Source: Yarrowia lipolytica (lineage: Eukaryota; Ascomycota; Dipodascomycetes; Dipodascales). Taken from it: a stretch of 64,000 bases of DNA. This document shows, piece after piece, positions 43,801 through 54,541 of this stretch; position 1 is the stretch's first letter, and each line of letters opens with the position of its first letter. Position numbers and translations under genes: made by a program. Below the pieces are notes generated by a model, which saw only the letters and a list, made by a program, of their open reading frames with translations, was not told where the DNA came from and did no database searches. The stretch is from assembly GCF_001761485.1 (NCBI RefSeq), contig NC_090772.1, positions 2,044,501-2,108,500 of the forward strand. The letters are read 5' to 3'.

Positions 43801-44316
43801 GCATCAGCACGTGTATCAGTAACAGCATCAGTCCGTGTATCAGTAACAGAATCAGTCCGTGTATCAGTAACAGCACTCAGCATCGTGTGTGTATCTTGAT
43901 GGTATATCTTAGGAATCCAGATAATGATCATTACTACCAGGGGAGTGTCTAGGATTGGTGCCAGTCATTTTGAAAGAATCGATTCAAACAATTACATCAA
44001 CTAACCATAGTCCGTTCTGTGGAATGGGAAACCGACGTGAGTGACAAACCGCTAGTTTCCATTTGAGGGGCAAATTCACTCAGCTGAATTTGTCAGCCTG
44101 ATGGCTCCGTAGAATTCCCTACTAGGGTGGGAAGACTCCTGAAGAGTCTCTTTGAAAGTGCTCTACAATTGTCGTATTAAGACTCTTCACAGGAAAAGGG
44201 TTATTGTGGTTCAGACTAGTGGATCGGCTATACAACTACTGTACTTTCAATCACAATTGGTTAGCTATAGAATCTGAATCTGCGGCTGGTGGAGACATAG
44301 CCTGCTATAGTCCACT
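40804..44316. other. Long intergenic region upstream of the BRE4-like gene
   Basis: About 3.5 kb. A 290-codon open frame (40852-41724, plus) opens with TTG and has no ATG for its first 92 codons. A 141-codon frame at 42234-42659 (minus) has no ATG at all. I support neither as a gene. A 24-bp minisatellite lies at 43745-43895. Confidence 0.5.
43745..43895. repeat. 24-bp minisatellite with E-box cores
   Basis: Six tandem units of 23-30 bp with consensus AGTAACAGCATCAGCACGTG plus TATC. The first three units carry CACGTG. In the fourth and fifth the C-A has become T-C (AGTCCGTG). Confidence 0.9.
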
Positions 44317-45660
44317 CTAGAACTTGGGTCCAACACCAACAATGCCGGAAGGGGGAGCGGCAGTAGTAGGAATGGGATGGTCTGTGGACCAGGTGGCAGC
44401 AGAAGGAGCCTTGGTGGCGGAGGGAATACCCCCGGAGCTAATGGCGACAATGTTCTCAGCAGAGTTGTCGTACTTGACCTGGCCGAGACCAACCTGGTTG
44501 TTCTGGAGATCGTATGCCACGTAGACGGATCGCAGGAAGGAGTCTCCCAGAACAGACTGGCCCTCGTCGCTCTGAGCATCTCCAACCAGCCAGGAGTAAG
44601 CAGCCTCCTGGGAGCCATCGGCAAGAGTCACGTACCGCTGGTTTCCTTCGCCATCGGTATCAGCAATGAAGAGCTGGGTGAGGGGCACGTTCACCTTCTT
44701 ACCCTGGAAGGTGTAAGTGATAGCCGACCCCTCGCTCTTCCATTTGTCAAGCTGTGACTGAGAGGCCACGGGACCATCTTCGGTATTGTACAGTCCCAGG
44801 GAGTTGAACAGAGTCAAGAAAGTGGTGGAAGGGAGAATGGTAAGGGTTGTTCCAGCGTCGAGAAGAGCCAGACGGGCAACATTCAGGGCGTTAGAGTCAC
44901 CAAAGTCGATAGAGTTGAGAGTGACCTGGAACTCCTTGGGACCAGGGTCACCGGGAGAGTCCTTGATGAAGGGGAGAAGGGCAAGCTCGTCAGCGAACTT
45001 TGAAGTGTCCACAGCTCCAAACAGCAGGGTTCCGGTGGTAGCCTGCAGAGAATCGAGGTACAAGGAGTAGGCGGGGGTGTTGATGACTCCAGCCTTGGCC
45101 AGTCGAATGGGGAAGTTGTCGTACTCAAACTCCGGTCCTTGCTCGTCCTGGGAGTCGGAAGCCTCGTTGCTGGGGTATCCAACTCCAAACACAGGGTCGG
45201 TATCGGTCTTTTTAGCAGCAGCGAAGACAAAGTCGGGGATGCTGGCTCCAGCAACGTCAATTGTGTCTTTGACCCAATCTCCAGAAGCGGTGGTTTGGTC
45301 GCCGTACGCAATGAAGAAGGCTCCAGGCTTGTATTCCTCGTAGGTGGAGGAGAGAGAGCTGTTGTAGGCGGTGTCGGAGCCGTCAGCCTTGACCCAGAGG
45401 TCGGAAGAACCGGTATCGATCTGGACAGAGAATTTCTGAGCAGGAGTACCAAGGGTGATGTCGACAACGTACTCGACCACCTTGTTGTTCAAGATAGCAA
45501 CGGGGTTGGAGGGGTTCTTGGAAGGGTTGCTGAGCCCGTTGGGGTTAGGAGAGTTCTTAAGATGGTTGACTCGCTGGTTGAAACCGACCTTGAGGGTCTT
45601 ATCGGTGGCAGCAGAGGCAAGGGCAGTGAACACTGCGAGGGTGAGGATGGAGAACTTCAT
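44317..45660 (-). CDS. Secreted aspartic protease (pepsin family A1)
   Basis: A 447-residue protein with a signal peptide (MKFSILTLAVFTALASAATD). The first catalytic motif DTGSSDLWV starts at residue 82 and the second, LLDAGTTLTI, has Asp268. The flap tyrosine is Tyr119 (FFIAYGDQT). A short propeptide of about 60 residues precedes VVEYVVDITLGTPAQKFSVQ. The C-terminus is Ser/Thr/Pro-rich and has no hydrophobic tail, so a secreted rather than GPI-anchored (yapsin) enzyme is likely. Y. lipolytica has many aspartic proteases, including the acid protease Axp; I cannot say which this is. An upstream in-frame ATG (45693) is only about 20 bp from the TATA element, so 45660, the start of a clean signal peptide, is preferred. 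Confidence 0.92.
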   Translation of the reverse strand: MKFSILTLAVFTALASAATDKTLKVGFNQRVNHLKNSPNPNGLSNPSKNPSNPVAILNNKVVEYVVDITLGTPAQKFSVQIDTGSSDLWVKADGSDTAYNSSLSSTYEEYKPGAFFIAYGDQTTASGDWVKDTIDVAGASIPDFVFAAAKKTDTDPVFGVGYPSNEASDSQDEQGPEFEYDNFPIRLAKAGVINTPAYSLYLDSLQATTGTLLFGAVDTSKFADELALLPFIKDSPGDPGPKEFQVTLNSIDFGDSNALNVARLALLDAGTTLTILPSTTFLTLFNSLGLYNTEDGPVASQSQLDKWKSEGSAITYTFQGKKVNVPLTQLFIADTDGEGNQRYVTLADGSQEAAYSWLVGDAQSDEGQSVLGDSFLRSVYVAYDLQNNQVGLGQVKYDNSAENIVAISSGGIPSATKAPSAATWSTDHPIPTTAAPPSGIVGVGPKF

Positions 45661-45708
45661 TGGTGAGTGAGGTGTGTTTTGATACTGGTTCATGTCGAGA
45701 GAACGGGC

Positions 45709-45717
45709 ATATTTATA
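45709..45717 (-). promoter_or_regulatory. TATA box of the aspartic protease gene
   Basis: On the minus strand TATAAATA lies about 50 bp before ATG 45660. Confidence 0.5.
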
Positions 45718-46163
45718 TGGATGAAGCCGACATTGGTGGAGGGAGAGGCACTTGTCAATCTACTGATTAGGTGGAGGAATGATTGGGTTAGCGTTTTATC
45801 TTCACAATACCATGTGGAGATCTACAGAGGTCTCACCAGCCCATGGACAAGGAGAGACGTGCAGTTGGTGTGATACTACACACATAGGCGAAGACATACA
45901 TCAATTTCTGTTTCTCGAGGGTGTTCTTACCAATTACTTCTTTTTATTATAAGACACGTTCTACTGGTGTAACCCTTGCCATTCCTTGGTCCCATTCATA
46001 ACTCCCCCCACGAGAGATCGACGCCAATTAAGTTGGACGTTTGGGTGGGGTCAGGTACTTTTGGTGTTAATGTCGTGTGGCACCAGCTATAGTTTTGCCT
46101 CCAAATCCTCAAATGCCTCTTGTTGAGGTTCATGAAGAGCTCACCGGCACAAATTGCGTGTTT
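45718..46163. other. Protease promoter region
   Basis: About 450 bp upstream of the aspartic protease. It holds no supported gene. Confidence 0.5.
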
Positions 46164-46514
46164 TCAATGTCCACAATTTCGCCATGGCATCATAGCAAGG
46201 TTCCGAAGCCGTCTATACCAGTGTAAACGTTGTAGTACCCACGATATCACTCCGATGAATGTTCCGATACTGGTTTCACGTCCCGCTGATTCTATCTGCT
46301 GCACCGGGTCTTGTCCATACATCTTGTGTGCTGAAATTCGTCCCCAGATAGCACCGGCAACAAGCAAGGGTCCGAATCTAGCTTCCGACGTCGAAAGTTG
46401 ACTCGACGCTGAAACTCGACGGTGGAAATTAATATGGCTTGCATCTCTTCCCTTTGTTCTATTGGCCCACCGTTGAACTAAATTCAACAAAGAAGTGTGG
46501 ATGGATCTTGTCAT
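46164..46514 (-). CDS. Doubtful small protein, possible mitochondrial presequence
   Basis: A 116-codon ATG frame. The first 35 residues are rich in Arg/Ser with no acid until Asp24 (MTRSIHTSLLNLVQRWANRT), as in a mitochondrial presequence. A weakly hydrophobic stretch (FGPLLVAGAIWGRIS) follows. A TATATATGG element (minus strand, near 46615) lies about 100 bp upstream. Codon use is not strongly biased. No family was recognised; it may be a chance ORF or a decaying gene. Confidence 0.28.
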   Translation of the reverse strand: MTRSIHTSLLNLVQRWANRTKGRDASHINFHRRVSASSQLSTSEARFGPLLVAGAIWGRISAHKMYGQDPVQQIESAGRETSIGTFIGVISWVLQRLHWYRRLRNLAMMPWRNCGH

Positions 46515-49001
46515 GGAAGCTAGACCTCATCGCCCAGGAGCAAGAGAAGAGCAATTACCGTAAAGATTTCACCAGTAGAAAGGTCTCGACTTGAGAAATG
46601 TAATGATACCATATATAAGCCCCTCAATTTACCGCTGTATTCTCTTTTCTGATGGTGTCCTAGTTCTTTTCGCAACTGATGTTCCAACTCTATCCAGAGC
46701 CATTGATGCCGTGCCAATGAACCTTCCTAGGTGCCAAGACACTTGGCGGCGTCGGGACAATTGGTACTGGCTCGTCATTGGAGGCACCAGTATCAAAATG
46801 AAGCCATGAGTTGACTCACGTGTTTTAGCATTGTTTGATTTCCCTATTTCTTCTCCCATTTTCCCGGAATTCCCCTATCAATTCCTCCACCAAATCAATT
46901 TCCCGCTAATGCTAAAATGCATGTATCATGCATGTCCCTGCGCAGACCAATGTAGCATTGTGATGCCGTTTGTGATAAGAGATGGGGGTGATTTACATAT
47001 AAAAGTCACGTGGAAAGTACTCATTACGGTGCCACAATGTTTGATCAAGAGACTTCCCTTGTGAGGATGAAGACTTATCCACTTTACAAGCCTTAGTAAC
47101 CCTTTTACTAGTCTCACCCCAGAGAGTCAGCTCAATTACAACTTCTTATTCAGTATTACGCCATCTACATGGCTCATTTCCTAAACTTTTCTCTCCACGA
47201 ATTGGTGACTAACACTGCCACAGTATGAGATGTATCCTTGGTCTACAGTGAGTACATACAAGACACTCGATGTCATTCATAGTCCCTCTCAGGCTCGTTG
47301 GGCTCTGATTTGGGCCATGCTCTCGAATCTGGCCATTATTGACTTGATATCAATCATCGACTTATTCAGAATCTCGTCTGCTCCAGATGCCTCTGGTTAA
47401 CCAGGCATGCTGTCTACTATAGTGCTTCAGTATTTCTGTAGGTTGCGTTTGAGACATGGTTCAGACACCTGTGACTTGTCTCACGAATGCTACCATGACT
47501 TCACGTATTCGGTCACCAGTCATCTCCTGCTTTGTTTCACCATCAACAGCTTCTGTCTGTTCTCTTCTTGTACCTGGAGTACCCCCAGTTCCAACATGTT
47601 ATGTCTCTCTCACGGTTCAGGGTGAGACTAGCAAGATCAGTTAAGGCCTTGTAGCGAAGTCATCTTTTGATGCAAGAGACAAGATTGTTCAGACTGCAGT
47701 CCATCTCTTTGAACTCTTTGGGTCTACAGAACTCTTTGGGGATTTTATCCCGCCTGTTGCACCTCGAGAGTAATCTATACCGTAGACTCATTAATCGATT
47801 TCCAGCCCGTCACAGCTACGTATCAAGGACAGGATTATTGAGAAGCATTCCAACCCCCGGACCTCTCATATACCTGTGTAGTTATCATCGGCACAATACC
47901 AGGAACATACTATTCACACGGCAGTTTCGTGGCATTCTCTCGTTTCACGTCTCTCGCTCGACAAGCTACCGCTCTTAGTCATCGAATCCTCTACAACAGC
48001 TGAAAGTCTGCTCAGCTTGAAAACTGATCAACTTATGAGATTCAATAAATAAGCAGAAAGATGTAGATTGAGTCATTCCCCCTTCATCATTGTTGCATTG
48101 TGGCATAATTATCATCAATATCGATCCCTGACTGTAGGAAAAATCGTGAATCCTGACAAAGTCCTTCAAATTGAGGATTCCCCGAAGAATTTTCGGGTAT
48201 TCCATCGCTGTACAAGTACATAGTACCTGCTGTAAATCTGCTGTTGAAATATGCTGTATATGTTCACTTCTGGATGCTGGCTTTTTCCGTCGATTTTGTC
48301 GTATTCGGTTAAACTGGAACTTAATTAACACCTTATAATTACAAGTAATTGACTATCTCGGGGGGATTTGAGATAGCCTGGGAAAGACTGAAAGAATCGA
48401 TTGCCTTGGAAAATGCAGCTATTTTGAATCTTAGAGTGTTATCTCCTTGTTTCGGCTATTTAAGGAGTTCTAGCAATCTTTTGGAGTCATTACTTCCCTC
48501 TAGCATCTTTTTTGGAGTCAACTTTTGTCTTGATGTGGCATTGTTTACTGGAAGATATGAGACAAAAGGTCAAATGAAAACTGATTGACATATACTATAC
48601 ATCGTTCTACACACATACCCTTGCTCCATTTTGGTCTCCATTTGTTTCGTGTAGAAACAATTCTTTTGGATTGAGGTCAAAACGTGGATTACAGAGCCAG
48701 TCCATTCCTGGAGAACAAACTAACAAAGCGCTACTAGGTAGTCGTAGAACCATCTCCACCAACGGCTTTATTGCATAATTCGTCTTTCATAAACTTGAAA
48801 ATCGTTCATTTTGTCAGACTGTGACTCGGAGATTTGTCCAGAATCTGATGTTTTCCAATCTCCACATCATCTGTACATGTTATTCCGAATTCAGGCGCAC
48901 TAAAAGTGTATAATAATGATATTGAAGCTACCTGATATACCCACCCACTTTCCATCCTACTGTATCCAAGATCTAGAACCCAAGAAACCTGATGTACCTC
49001 C
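46515..49001. other. Intergenic region upstream of the doubtful ORF to MUS81
   Basis: About 2.5 kb. Many short frames, none with a recognisable protein. A GTGAGTAC word at 47247 has no matching branch-site/acceptor that would build a gene. No repeat of note. Confidence 0.5.
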
Positions 49002-50855
49002 CTATAATTTACCAAAAACCTCCCACACCATTTCACTGGCAGCCTTCCCCACACCCTTAACTTGTCCTCTTGTCAGCAACTCCAAATAACCCTTGCCATG
49101 AGACTCCTCCAAATCCCTGTACTTGTCGATCAGATGACGAGGCGTAGGAAACAGCTTCTGGATAACCTGAGCCTTTTCAGCCGAAATACCATTAATGGTC
49201 ATGAGCATCTGAATGAATAGTACCTTGAGGGAATGGTTCGACTTCAGATTCTTGTCCTGCCAGGCCGTCAGCATCATCGTCGAAAAGGTATCACGAGATT
49301 TAGAGAAGCCTCCAATCTCCTTGGGCCCTATGCTCAGAGTGACTCCCTCGTAACACATCTTCACAGACTCATAAAGACTGGCCATGTAGTCACAGCTATC
49401 CGCCACACTCTTGGTCTTCTTCAACAAAAACCCATCGATAGCCACCACTCGCCCCAGAATACTGGCAATGGCCTTATCACGGATCTGGACCGCAGCTCGG
49501 GACATGGAGAAATGTTCCACCAAATAAACAACGTTCTCGACTCCACACTTGCGTAGCCGACTCTTCTGCTCTTCGTATCTAGAGTCCACAATCGATGAGT
49601 TCAAGTCATCGTATCTCTTTCGCTCAATAATTGTGTTCAGAACGGCGATTTTCTTGCTAGTTTTGTGGCGAGCTGCAAACAAGAAGTCGCCCAGATACAA
49701 CACTGAAGGAATTACTGTCACGTTCTTCTGACTCAGTCCGGAGATGGCCTGCTGTGCTTCTTCTCGGTTATTTTCTCGTTTGTCTACAATCAGAACCACC
49801 TCGTAGGATGACGGTTCCCACGTAACTTCAGCTGCCTCTGTTATTGGTCGTACCACTCCTGAATGGCGTAGTTCCGCTGCTGCCATTGTTGCTCCATCAC
49901 TCATGGGGACGACGTGCACGTCCATATCTTCGTCGGCTGAATATCGATTCAATTTTGTCACCTGCTGCGATGAAGCCAGCTTGGATTTATCGGAAAACCC
50001 CTGGGTATCCACCCTCTTTGCTGTCTTTGGTCGCTTTTGTCGTTCGATTTCCTCCCGTAACTCTTGGCCAACCCGCTTCTCTTGGGTGGAGAATCTCCTC
50101 AACTTGTTGGCGAGGTCTTTTCCAGCTGGCGTCAAGCTGTAGGTGTATGTCGAGTTCATTTTGGAAGTGGTGACGAGCCCCTCGCTCTTCAGCTTTGATA
50201 ATCCACCCCAGGTTTTTCCAGGGCCCGTGATGTTGAGAACCTGCTCCTTAGTCGTGGGGTTGGGTATACCAACTAGCGCTACTAGTAGATCATGTGCAGC
50301 AGTACCTTGCTTGGGGTAAAAGGTGCTGGCAGTTGCTACTGCCATTTGTTGTGGTGGTGCATCATCGGTCAGATCAACTGCATCAGTGAGATCAACGGTG
50401 GCTATGGAGGAGTCTGTGCCATGCAGAGGATCTGTAAATCCACTTGTCCCTCTTCCAGCCTTGCCCTTTTCCCGTCTGATTTTTTCCACCAGCTCCTCGT
50501 GTTCCCTCACCACTGCATCCTGAGCAGACTGCTTGATCCGCTCTCGTTCACGTGCTGCTGTTTCTTCCTGTTGTCGCTTCTCCTCCTCGGCCTCCTCACG
50601 CGCCTTTCGGCGTTTATCCAGCACTTTGCCCCAGCGTGTTTCCAGCACACCCAGCGACTTGGTGTCGACGTACTTCTTGAGATCGGCCACTTTGAAAATA
50701 AGCGGTCCACCCAGCCCTTTCTGCACACTTCGCAGCACCTCCAGCTGTTCCGAAAACAACCGCGCCTTCTTGGAACTGGCCGACACAGACTTGGCGAGAG
50801 AAAGATCCGCCTCGGTGGCAGCAATCAAGTCGTTGAGAATGCTCTTTTTGCTCAT
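49002..50855 (-). CDS. MUS81: Crossover junction endonuclease Mus81
   Basis: A 617-residue protein. The ERCC4/XPF-type nuclease domain starts near residue 350: Asp358 (LIVDKREN), Asp390 (LYLGDFLFAAR) and the signature ERKRYDD at 411-417. A C-terminal helix-hairpin-helix region (about 545-617) includes TRGQVKGVGKAASEMVWEVF. The N-terminus (1-130) has a helical DNA-binding-like region and a long charged coiled coil. A winged-helix region lies at about 180-255 (KLKSEGLVTTSKM...). Mus81 with its partner Eme1/Mms4 cleaves branched DNA at stalled forks and recombination intermediates. Two adjacent VDLTD motifs (residues about 154-165) resemble SUMO-interacting motifs. The ATG at 50855 begins a family-like N-terminus. 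Complete. Confidence 0.95.
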   Translation of the reverse strand: MSKKSILNDLIAATEADLSLAKSVSASSKKARLFSEQLEVLRSVQKGLGGPLIFKVADLKKYVDTKSLGVLETRWGKVLDKRRKAREEAEEEKRQQEETAARERERIKQSAQDAVVREHEELVEKIRREKGKAGRGTSGFTDPLHGTDSSIATVDLTDAVDLTDDAPPQQMAVATASTFYPKQGTAAHDLLVALVGIPNPTTKEQVLNITGPGKTWGGLSKLKSEGLVTTSKMNSTYTYSLTPAGKDLANKLRRFSTQEKRVGQELREEIERQKRPKTAKRVDTQGFSDKSKLASSQQVTKLNRYSADEDMDVHVVPMSDGATMAAAELRHSGVVRPITEAAEVTWEPSSYEVVLIVDKRENNREEAQQAISGLSQKNVTVIPSVLYLGDFLFAARHKTSKKIAVLNTIIERKRYDDLNSSIVDSRYEEQKSRLRKCGVENVVYLVEHFSMSRAAVQIRDKAIASILGRVVAIDGFLLKKTKSVADSCDYMASLYESVKMCYEGVTLSIGPKEIGGFSKSRDTFSTMMLTAWQDKNLKSNHSLKVLFIQMLMTINGISAEKAQVIQKLFPTPRHLIDKYRDLEESHGKGYLELLTRGQVKGVGKAASEMVWEVFGKL

Positions 50856-51412
50856 TTGAGATTGATGTATAAGTGAGTCGCGTTTCGTGTCGCGAAAATC
50901 ATTTAGGCGTTGGAGCTAATATTATCAAGGTTTCAGTACATACTGTATCAGTCTCTGAATCATGGCCAAGTGACATGGATATTTCCTCATCCTGCTACAT
51001 TGAGATACACGCACTGGTCTGTGTATACTTTTGCCCCTTCAATTTGCTACAGTACTGTACGTTTTTTAGAAAATGTTTTTGTTATTTCTTTTATAGTAAC
51101 ATAATACATTTATGTTTGTTAGAGCAAAACATCCTTAACAATAACGTCCACTAATCATACATAATTACTGGCGTAAATCTTAAAAATACTTGATAAATTT
51201 ATTTAATGCAGAAAAAATAATGTAATCATGCATAACTCAACAAACGTTTCAATAACCCAGACTCGTGTGTATGGGATCTCTTTCCCCATAGATAATATCC
51301 AGTACTTTTGAACAGCAAACAGCCTCCCCATCGACTTTTAGTGAAATTTTGGACCTGTGATTCTAGACCAACCCAGCTCTCAAAGTCACGTGAAAGTCTC
51401 AACTCAACCCCC

Positions 51413-51444
<32 letters not shown>

Positions 51445-51762
51445 TTTCATAACATGAATTTCTTGTTTCACCAGTCGCACAAGTTGGACATATTTTTTCC
51501 CATTACAACAGCCCAAGACGGAGTATGGAAACACCAACTCAACACCGAGAGAGGATGGAGAGATGGAAATTACATGACCATACTTCACAGACCGGGGGTT
51601 ATTATTATGAGTTGATCTGAAGTCTGCAATATAAAACTGCCCACGTCATTGAGACATTCGACATCTGTAAGCTACGTTCATCTTTCCATTTAATAAACAC
51701 TGCTGAAAACAGCTACAAATAATTATAAATACATAAATAATCGAGCCGGGAGCTCATGCAAA
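50856..51762. other. Intergenic region upstream of MUS81
   Basis: About 900 bp, AT-rich from 51060. It contains a C-run joined to a T-run (about 51409-51447). No gene seen. Confidence 0.6.
51409..51447. repeat. Poly-C / poly-T tract
   Basis: About a dozen Cs abut about 27 Ts. Confidence 0.9.
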
Positions 51763-52353
51763 TTATTCCAACACAACATCACTGTCATCCTCGTCGGCAC
51801 ACTCAAACACGCTGGTCAAGTCGAAATCGGGCTTTCCAGGACCAAGCTTCTTGTTGCCAAACTTCCACATTTCCGTCTCGTCCTCACTGCACACTAGCCA
51901 CAGCTGATGATACGCAACATTTTCCAGATCCACAATCAGAGTCTCCCAGGAAGATCGTCTCGCAGCATCGCAGACTTGAGCTTCTCGTCAAATCCACAGC
52001 AGTAGGGAACCGCTGAACACTGAAATCCGGAGGCAAATCGGGCAGTATCCGGCCACCGGAGGAAGCACTTTGAACGAAGTCTTGTCAATGGACACCATGT
52101 CGGGATCCATACTGGACTCGCCATCATCCTTCTCACATTCCATCGAAGTCTCGTGGTCCCTGTCCCAGAAGAGCGCATTGACGTTGGAAAAGCTCACGTC
52201 GATGACGGAATCGTCCGTCTGACTGGTCTCAACCGAAAACTTGACCTCACTGTGCTCATGACAAATCACAGCCATGGAGAATCGCTCAATTGTAGCACCC
52301 GGGTTTTCGTCTGGTCTCAGAAAAATTAGCTGAAAGATTCGCAATGTCGACAC
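51763..52353 (-). pseudogene. Broken C-terminal gene fragment, family unrecognised
   Basis: The minus strand reads as a protein-like sequence in pieces. One frame covers 52353 to about 52060 (TIERFSMAVICHEHSEVKFS, then SVIDVSFSNVNALFWDRD). The same frame resumes at about 51950 and runs to TAA at 51763-51765 (WETLIVDLENVAYHQLWLVC, then DFDLTSVFECADEDDSDVVL). The middle is out of frame and contains a stop. There is no ATG at the 5' side: the frame follows a TAG and opens with GTG. No GTGAGT/CTAAC pair would splice out the defect. The acidic C-terminus is natural-looking. I considered the C-terminal part of an anaphase-promoting-complex subunit 4-like protein but cannot show it. Confidence 0.5.
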
Positions 52354-53865
52354 CTACACGATGGAGTGGAAACAGCAGGGCTGTGGCATACGTCGTAACG
52401 CCTCTTCCAGCCAACTGCACAGGCGACTCAATTCCAAGTCAGAAGACTAAGAGAAACGACCAATCCGAGGTCACTACTGCTGGAGCGGAAGCTGCGACTG
52501 ACAAGAGAGGATGTGTACTGAATCAAAATCCAAGACAACATCAGTTCCATACTAGAGAAAGCTCAGTCTTGCTATCCCAAATCCAAGGAATATGAAGCCT
52601 CAGAGAATAGTCAATCACCAGATACTGTCGCCGTGGCGAGGGTTGGGAACAAGGAGAAGGAAGTCCAGCTGGAACAGAGTGAAGTTGATGTATTTTATTG
52701 TGAGTGTTAATGAATAATTATCGAAACTTGTGAGAAATAGGCGATGAGCTATACACAAGTGTACAGTATTTACACTAGCAGTGCAAGTATTTGGTAATTG
52801 AATACTTTCATTCGATTTGGAATTCTTGGGATATTTAGTCAAGCATTTTTCGATATGCTATGTTTTTTTCTGTTTTTTTTCTTTTGTTTTTTTTGTTTTT
52901 TGTTTTTTGTTTGCTTTTTTTGTCGTGTTTTCCAAATCTTTTGGATATTGGTCCAGGATTCCAGCAGTAAATTAGAGGTCACAAGTGTAGTGACCCGAGG
53001 CGTTACAGGAGAGTAGGGGGCAATACCATGGCCCATACAGAACAGGTAATCGTCTGGCCATGTCCAGGGGCAGAATGATCAATTCCCACCATTCTCGTCA
53101 GAGAAGTTGTGACTAGATTACAGACGGTACACTATATATATTGTATTCTACTGCCAGAAGTAATGTTTTGTAATGTTATAGCATTTTAATCAGACAAGTA
53201 AGTACTCGTGCAAATACCAACCTGGCTGATTTGACATTGAGGATCTGGTTCCCAAGGATGGGCCACCCGAAAGACATCCAGATCCAGTTCTCTGGCGTGT
53301 AAAGTTTACGGACTGTCATTTTACATCAACCAGCCTAGACCCATAAGGGTCACCGATTCCAAGTCTGTACCGTACTTGAGATAATACAATACTTGTAGTA
53401 GAACCGGACAGCAAACTTGTCGACTTGCTGAGTTGGTTTCAACGACCGAATAAGGAACAATTAATGTCGATCAGAAAGTAAGCCAACAGTTCAATACATC
53501 TCTTTTTCTCCTGTTCATCGTCGTCTTTGGCGGCTGTATGCACTTAGTTGTCAAATCCCACCAAGTTCCAGGCCGTTGGAAGAGCCAGGTCGCTGTTCAG
53601 TTGCAACCTCCCCCTCTAGAGCAGAGTCGTCCTCCACTTTTCCTAGAGGAGACTCCCTGAGTCTACCAGATCCAAGCTTCTTAGTCACTCGCTGGCCATG
53701 TCATGGTATTTAGGTGGAGGACCCTTGTACTGTAGTTATTGGGGTCTCAAGTGATTCTTAACAAGATAAAATTGAAAAATTAAGGTCACCAACAAAATAT
53801 GTTGAAAATCTGTCGAGTAAAGTGAGGGATTAATGGCACGCCTTTGGATTTCCATTAAATATTAT
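52354..53865. other. Intergenic region before the truncated LINE
   Basis: About 1.5 kb. T-rich tract with TTTTTTG units at 52860-52925. No intact gene. Confidence 0.55.
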
Positions 53866-54541
53866 GAGTCGAAATGTGGAGTACTCCCCTCTTCCCCAGG
53901 GCATGTGAACAGTGACGCCCCCCGGAAACATCAACAAGTCAAGACACGCAAATATCTGCGGGAATTGGCTTATGGGATCTGGAAGATGGAGAGATCCCTC
54001 CGGTACTCAGGGGACGACGCCACCCTGGGACATGTCCAACAGGGTTTGCTTCAATTCCTGAAGGAAGCCCAGATGTGTTTCTACGATGGACAACCGCCAG
54101 CACTTCACGATGAGCGAGAGTAGAGACAGTAGCAAGCGTAAAAGGCGGCCGAGGCCACCGAGAGAACAGCGTAGCAGGGCGCGTAGTCACCACAGGGGAC
54201 GCAGAACCAAACCAATGACGAAGAAGAACCACAAGGAGACGTTTTCAAAGGCAATGCAAACGAAGAGGGCAATGGAAGGATTGAGATTAGAGAACTGGAG
54301 ACTGGAGTGGCGTTTTCCCGATGACGAACAAACACGCGAAGCTATGTGGACCAACATACAACACGGACTGAACCAGGTTTTTTTATGATTTTTTTACTGG
54401 AAATAGGTACGTGCCAAGTTGGACCATGACACTAAACGTGTTTAATTAGTAATATTCGTGTAAGCGTACATTCATTTCAAAGGTTATTCTTTCACAGCAA
54501 AGTTATAATTAAATGAATGTATATGCAGAAAGAAAAAAAAA
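53866..54541 (+). mobile_element. 5'-truncated Ylli-like LINE copy
   Basis: It begins at GAGTCGAAATG, equal to 27722 of the full copy, and ends in an A-rich tail (AGAAAGAAAAAAAAA). Over about 660 bp I count about six differences from the full copy, roughly 99% identity, so the insertion is young or the copies share a recent master. It keeps the last 86 codons of ORF2, which run on from an ATG in the flank at 53833, the overlapping basic frame (54086-54388), and the 3'UTR. AAATATTA occurs on both sides of the insert, a possible short target-site duplication whose A part is ambiguous with the tail. 5' truncation is normal for LINE insertion. Confidence 0.95.

Noticed and set aside
43629-43952. 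107-codon frame with an eight-residue repeat
   Set aside because: The repeat is the 24-bp minisatellite read in frame; flanking residues show no domain.
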